From Planctomycetota bacterium (GTDB taxonomy: Bacteria; Planctomycetota; UBA8108; JACQVS01): DNA of 64,000 bases. The notes below the pieces were generated by a model. It ran no database searches and was not told the DNA's origin. It saw only the letters and a program-made list of their open reading frames with translations. The translations under genes were made by a program, and so were the position numbers. Each line of letters starts with the position of its first letter. Within the stretch, counting starts at the first letter, position 1. The stretch spans positions 36,450-100,449 of the forward strand of contig JANQLS010000192.1 of assembly GCA_028280485.1 (NCBI GenBank). The letters are read 5' to 3'. This document shows positions 62,101-64,000 of the stretch, piece by piece.

Positions 62101-63717
62101 CGAGTCGATCGGTGGATTGGTGACCTGGGCGAAGAGTTGCTTAAAATAGTCATAGACCATTCTTGGCTTATCTGAAAGACAAGCTAAAGCAGAATCATTA
62201 CCCATAGAACCAATTGGATCTCGAAGCTCTTTGATCATCGGGATCAGCATGAAGTGAATAGTTTCAACGCTATAACCGAAGGCTTGCATCCGCTCCAGGA
62301 GAGTCTCAGGATAAAATCCGTGAGGTTCCTTGTTGGGTTTTAAATCTTCTAACGAAATCCGTTGATTTTGAATCCATTCGCCGTAAGGACGACGGCCGCA
62401 AATATCGGCCTTCACCTCTTCATCCGAGATGATTCTTCCTTGCTCAAAATCGACTAAGAAGATCTTTCCTGGTTGAAGGCGTCCTTTATATTTTACATTT
62501 TCAGGCTTAACGGGAAGCACCCCTACTTCGGAAGCCATGATGACTCGATCGTCATGCGTCACATAGAAACGGCTGGGCCTCAGCCCGTTACGATCGAGAA
62601 CAGCTCCAATGTAGTGGCCATCGGTGAATGCGATAGAAGCAGGACCATCCCACGGCTCCATCAGGCATGAGTGGTATTCGTAAAAAGCCCGTTTTTCCCG
62701 AGACATCGACTCATGGCGCTCCCAGGCTTCGGGAACCATCATCATGACAGCTTCTTGAAGCGTCCTACCGCTCATCAAGAGAAATTCTAAAACGTTGTCG
62801 AATGTTCCAGAGTCTGAACAGTCCGGCTCAACAATAGGAAAGAGTTCTTGGATGTCTTCTTTAAACAAATCACTCTTCACGACTCCTTCACGAGCGTGCA
62901 TCCAATTTTTATTTCCCTGAACGGTGTTAATTTCACCGTTATGACTCATAAATCGAAGCGGCTGAGCTCGATCCCATGAAGGAAAAGTGTTCGTTGAAAA
63001 CCGCGAGTGAACCATGGCGAGGTGCGTGGTGAACTCTGGATTCGCAAGATCAGGGAAATAAGGGATGACTTGTTCAGGGGTGAGTTGCCCTTTGTAGATA
63101 ATCACCTTGGTCGAGAGGCTACACACGTAGAACATACTCGCCTGCTCAAGATCTTCATTAGTTCGAACTTGGTGGCTTACTTTTTTCCGAACCAGATAAA
63201 GCTCACGTTCTAGCGCGTCCCCTTCCAATTGACCATCAGCTCCAACGATGATCTGTTCAATCACCGGTTCCGAAGCCCGGGCCGAAGGGCCGATGTCGGC
63301 GGCGTCGGCATCGGTGGGAACTTTCCTCCAACCGTAAAGAGACAAGCCTCTTTTCTTGATGGCTTCCTCGAAGACGTTCCGGCAACGATGGCGCTCTTCT
63401 TTGATTTGGGGTAGGAACACCAAACCGGCTGCGTACTTTCCTGGCTTGGGTAAATCTACGCCGAGATCGTCACGGGCAACCTTTTGGAGGAAGTCGTGAG
63501 GAAGTGCCGTCAGGAAACCTGCACCATCTCCGGTATTGGCTTCACAACCACAAGCACCACGGTGCGTCATGCGGATGAGGATCTCATTCGCATCAACGAT
63601 GATCTGGTGACTGCGCTCTCCTTTGATGTGAGCGACAAATCCAACACCGCAGCTATCTTTTTCGTTACTCGGATCATAGAGACCCTGAGCATTGGGGAAC
63701 GAAGAATATGAACTCAT
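59164..63717 (-). CDS. gltB: Glutamate synthase large subunit
   Basis: 1517 residues from the ATG at 63717 (a TTG at 63735 would add six). After a short propeptide the catalytic Cys23 begins the mature amidotransferase domain (DSCGVGFVAHIKGERSH), with the MVHSRFSTNTFPSWDRAQP segment. The central domain follows, then the FMN/2-oxoglutarate-binding barrel (SVKLVSEVGVGTIAAGVSKA, ILISGHDGGTGASPLTSIKH). The 3Fe-4S cysteines are in CIMMRKCHLNTCPVGIATQ, and the C-terminal beta-helix GXGXG domain includes YGATGGEAFFRGRAAERFCV. All the key elements are intact. With gltD it forms the NADPH-dependent GOGAT that pairs with glutamine synthetase in ammonium assimilation. Confidence 0.97.
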   Translation of the reverse strand: MSSYSSFPNAQGLYDPSNEKDSCGVGFVAHIKGERSHQIIVDANEILIRMTHRGACGCEANTGDGAGFLTALPHDFLQKVARDDLGVDLPKPGKYAAGLVFLPQIKEERHRCRNVFEEAIKKRGLSLYGWRKVPTDADAADIGPSARASEPVIEQIIVGADGQLEGDALERELYLVRKKVSHQVRTNEDLEQASMFYVCSLSTKVIIYKGQLTPEQVIPYFPDLANPEFTTHLAMVHSRFSTNTFPSWDRAQPLRFMSHNGEINTVQGNKNWMHAREGVVKSDLFKEDIQELFPIVEPDCSDSGTFDNVLEFLLMSGRTLQEAVMMMVPEAWERHESMSREKRAFYEYHSCLMEPWDGPASIAFTDGHYIGAVLDRNGLRPSRFYVTHDDRVIMASEVGVLPVKPENVKYKGRLQPGKIFLVDFEQGRIISDEEVKADICGRRPYGEWIQNQRISLEDLKPNKEPHGFYPETLLERMQAFGYSVETIHFMLIPMIKELRDPIGSMGNDSALACLSDKPRMVYDYFKQLFAQVTNPPIDSIREEIIMSIDTYIGPELNLLETTEEHAHRLHVPHPILSNEQLASLKHINYRGWVSKTIDITWPKDEGAAGMVPALDRICKEVEDAIDKNFSLVVLSDRKVGPERVAVSALLACGAVHQHLIRKTKRTRIGIILETGEAREVHHFCLLTGFGADAINPYLAFEALWQSNRDDMIPGNLDDDRIVNAYRKAVAKGMLKVMAKMGISTLRSYKGAQIFEAVGLRDTVMERCFAGTASRIQGVGFRILAEELIRRHELGYPIGVTSSAPLLTNQGEFHFRSDGERHTWQPQAIANLQVAARTNSANSYKEFARIINEDNRSRCTLRGLLKFKADRQSIPIAEVEPAEDIVVRFCTGAMSYGSISKEAHEALAVAMNRLGGKSNTGEGGEDPVRFTPLENGDSKRSAIKQIASGRFGVTISYLTNADELQIKIAQGAKPGEGGELPGHKVDKIIAKTRYSTPGVGLISPPPHHDIYSIEDLAQLIHDLKNSNPAARVSVKLVSEVGVGTIAAGVSKAHADHILISGHDGGTGASPLTSIKHAGLPWELGLAETHQTLVLNDLRSRVIVQTDGGLKTGKDVVIAALLGAEEMGFSTAPLIVMGCIMMRKCHLNTCPVGIATQNPVLRERFTGMPEHVVNYLFMVAEEAREIMASLGFKTMDEMIGRVDALETNDAIKHWKADGLDLTPILSPAEKPHPDVEVRQTIAQDHGLEFALDNKLIELSKPALENGDKVEIELPIENINRTVGTTLSHRIAQKYGLDLLPEDTIKVRLSGSAGQSFGAWLAKGVTLDLEGDANDYVGKGLSGGKIAIYPPKQSTFVPEENILIGNVCLYGATGGEAFFRGRAAERFCVRNSGAYTVIEGVGDHGCEYMTGGRVVILGPTGRNFAAGMSGGVAYVLDTDNDFIERCNLGTVGLEKVEAPEDIAELKTLIEKHVQATQSTVGQGVLDQFEAILPKFVKVMPTDYKRVLEEMKKEGSEAGVA

Positions 63718-63904
63718 AATTATCTCAAACGCCAAATCAAACCTGACTGACGTTCATTCTCAGAATTGCGAGTGATTCCGGGGTCCACACCTCAAGCGGT
63801 GTCGACTCTAAATCGACTCGGATAAGAATTAGGCTGGGACCTCTTTTCCAGCGACCTCGGCAATTGCACGACCTGATAACTGCCGAAAATAAATGCACTT
63901 ATAA
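63718..63904. other. Intergenic region upstream of gltB
   Basis: No gene is seen; this stretch presumably contains the gltB promoter (leftward). The repeat described at 63905 follows it. Confidence 0.5.
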
Positions 63905-63990
63905 TTAGTTCCTGTTGATTAAACAGGAACTAAGCCGAGTTGGGATCAACTCGGCCGCGGACATTGGCTCGCAGAGCCTATGTTCAGCGG
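63905..63990. repeat. Hairpin plus REP-like double hairpin (GCCGAGTTGG family), copy 2
   Basis: The first stem TTAGTTCCTGTT-gatta-AACAGGAACTAA (63905-63933) is perfect. The second, GCCGAGTTG/CAACTCGGC (63934-63955), matches the first hairpin at 7030. The third pairs CCGC...GCGG around ACAT/ATGT and GGCT/AGCC stems (63955-63990), with a sequence different from the copy at 7051-7085 but still paired. Both copies end in GCGGAGTGAA. The first stem has no counterpart at the other copy. Confidence 0.75.
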
Positions 63991-64000
63991 AGTGAAAGCA

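Noticed and set aside
1..64000. CRISPR array, prophage, integrated element or tRNA genes
   Set aside because: No regularly spaced direct repeats, integrase, transposase, phage structural genes or tRNA-like cloverleaf were seen; the repeats found are inverted palindromes.

Overview
The window looks like a piece of a chromosome from a Planctomycetota-type bacterium; the phylum is an inference and I do not name a class. The support is: (i) large secreted proteins that combine lamin-tail (LTD) domains, CotH kinase-like domains, cohesin-like/FN3 modules and a C-terminal pair of dockerin-like EF-hand loops; (ii) an ECF sigma factor beside a Hanks-type kinase; (iii) many short palindromic repeats of the type abundant in that phylum (core GCCCGAAGC..TAGCGAGG). 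No phage, transposase, rRNA, tRNA or CRISPR was seen. Most of the window is ordinary chromosomal coding sequence on both strands.

Layout. 1-5 kb: a VIT/VWA protein running off the left edge, then a plus-strand set of a sodium:solute symporter, a 55-residue membrane peptide overlapping it by 4 bases, and a galactokinase-like GHMP kinase. 5-11 kb: NAD-dependent DNA ligase, a molybdopterin oxidoreductase, a serine beta-lactamase-fold lipoprotein and a small lipoprotein, all on the minus strand. 11-24.4 kb: a signalling and type VI secretion block: Ser/Thr kinase, ECF sigma factor, FHA protein, then a minus-strand operon tagH-C-like, tssJ, tssK, tssL, tssM, tagF. The sheath, tube, baseplate-wedge and ClpV genes are absent, so the rest of the apparatus must lie elsewhere. 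25-32 kb: a minus-strand operon of a 1502-residue LTD/CotH surface protein, a sensor kinase and an OmpR-type regulator. 32-35 kb: an UlaG-like metallo-hydrolase and an unknown protein. 35-38 kb: ilvB-ilvN with a candidate leader peptide and attenuator. 38-54 kb: a block of cell-surface/extracellular proteins (two more LTD/CotH proteins, a DUF6263-like secreted protein, two tandem cohesin-like/FN3/dockerin-like proteins). 54-64 kb: a LamG plus PQQ-type propeller protein and the glutamate synthase pair gltB-gltD.

How the genes may work together: symporter, small peptide and sugar kinase form a plausible uptake-and-phosphorylation unit. Kinase, FHA protein and TagF have the parts of the threonine-phosphorylation pathway that controls some type VI systems. 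The LTD/CotH, cohesin-like and dockerin-like proteins look like an envelope assembly set. gltBD and ilvBN are core nitrogen and branched-chain amino-acid synthesis.

The points most worth a second look are a leader-peptide/terminator arrangement upstream of ilvB, a three-helix RNA plus intrinsic terminator just before the 1871-residue LTD/CotH gene, a type VI locus in which the FHA domain and the TagH-like C-terminal domain are on separate genes, the CotH-surface-protein/two-component operon, and several families of paired palindromic repeats, one of which supplies the stop codons of both flanking genes.
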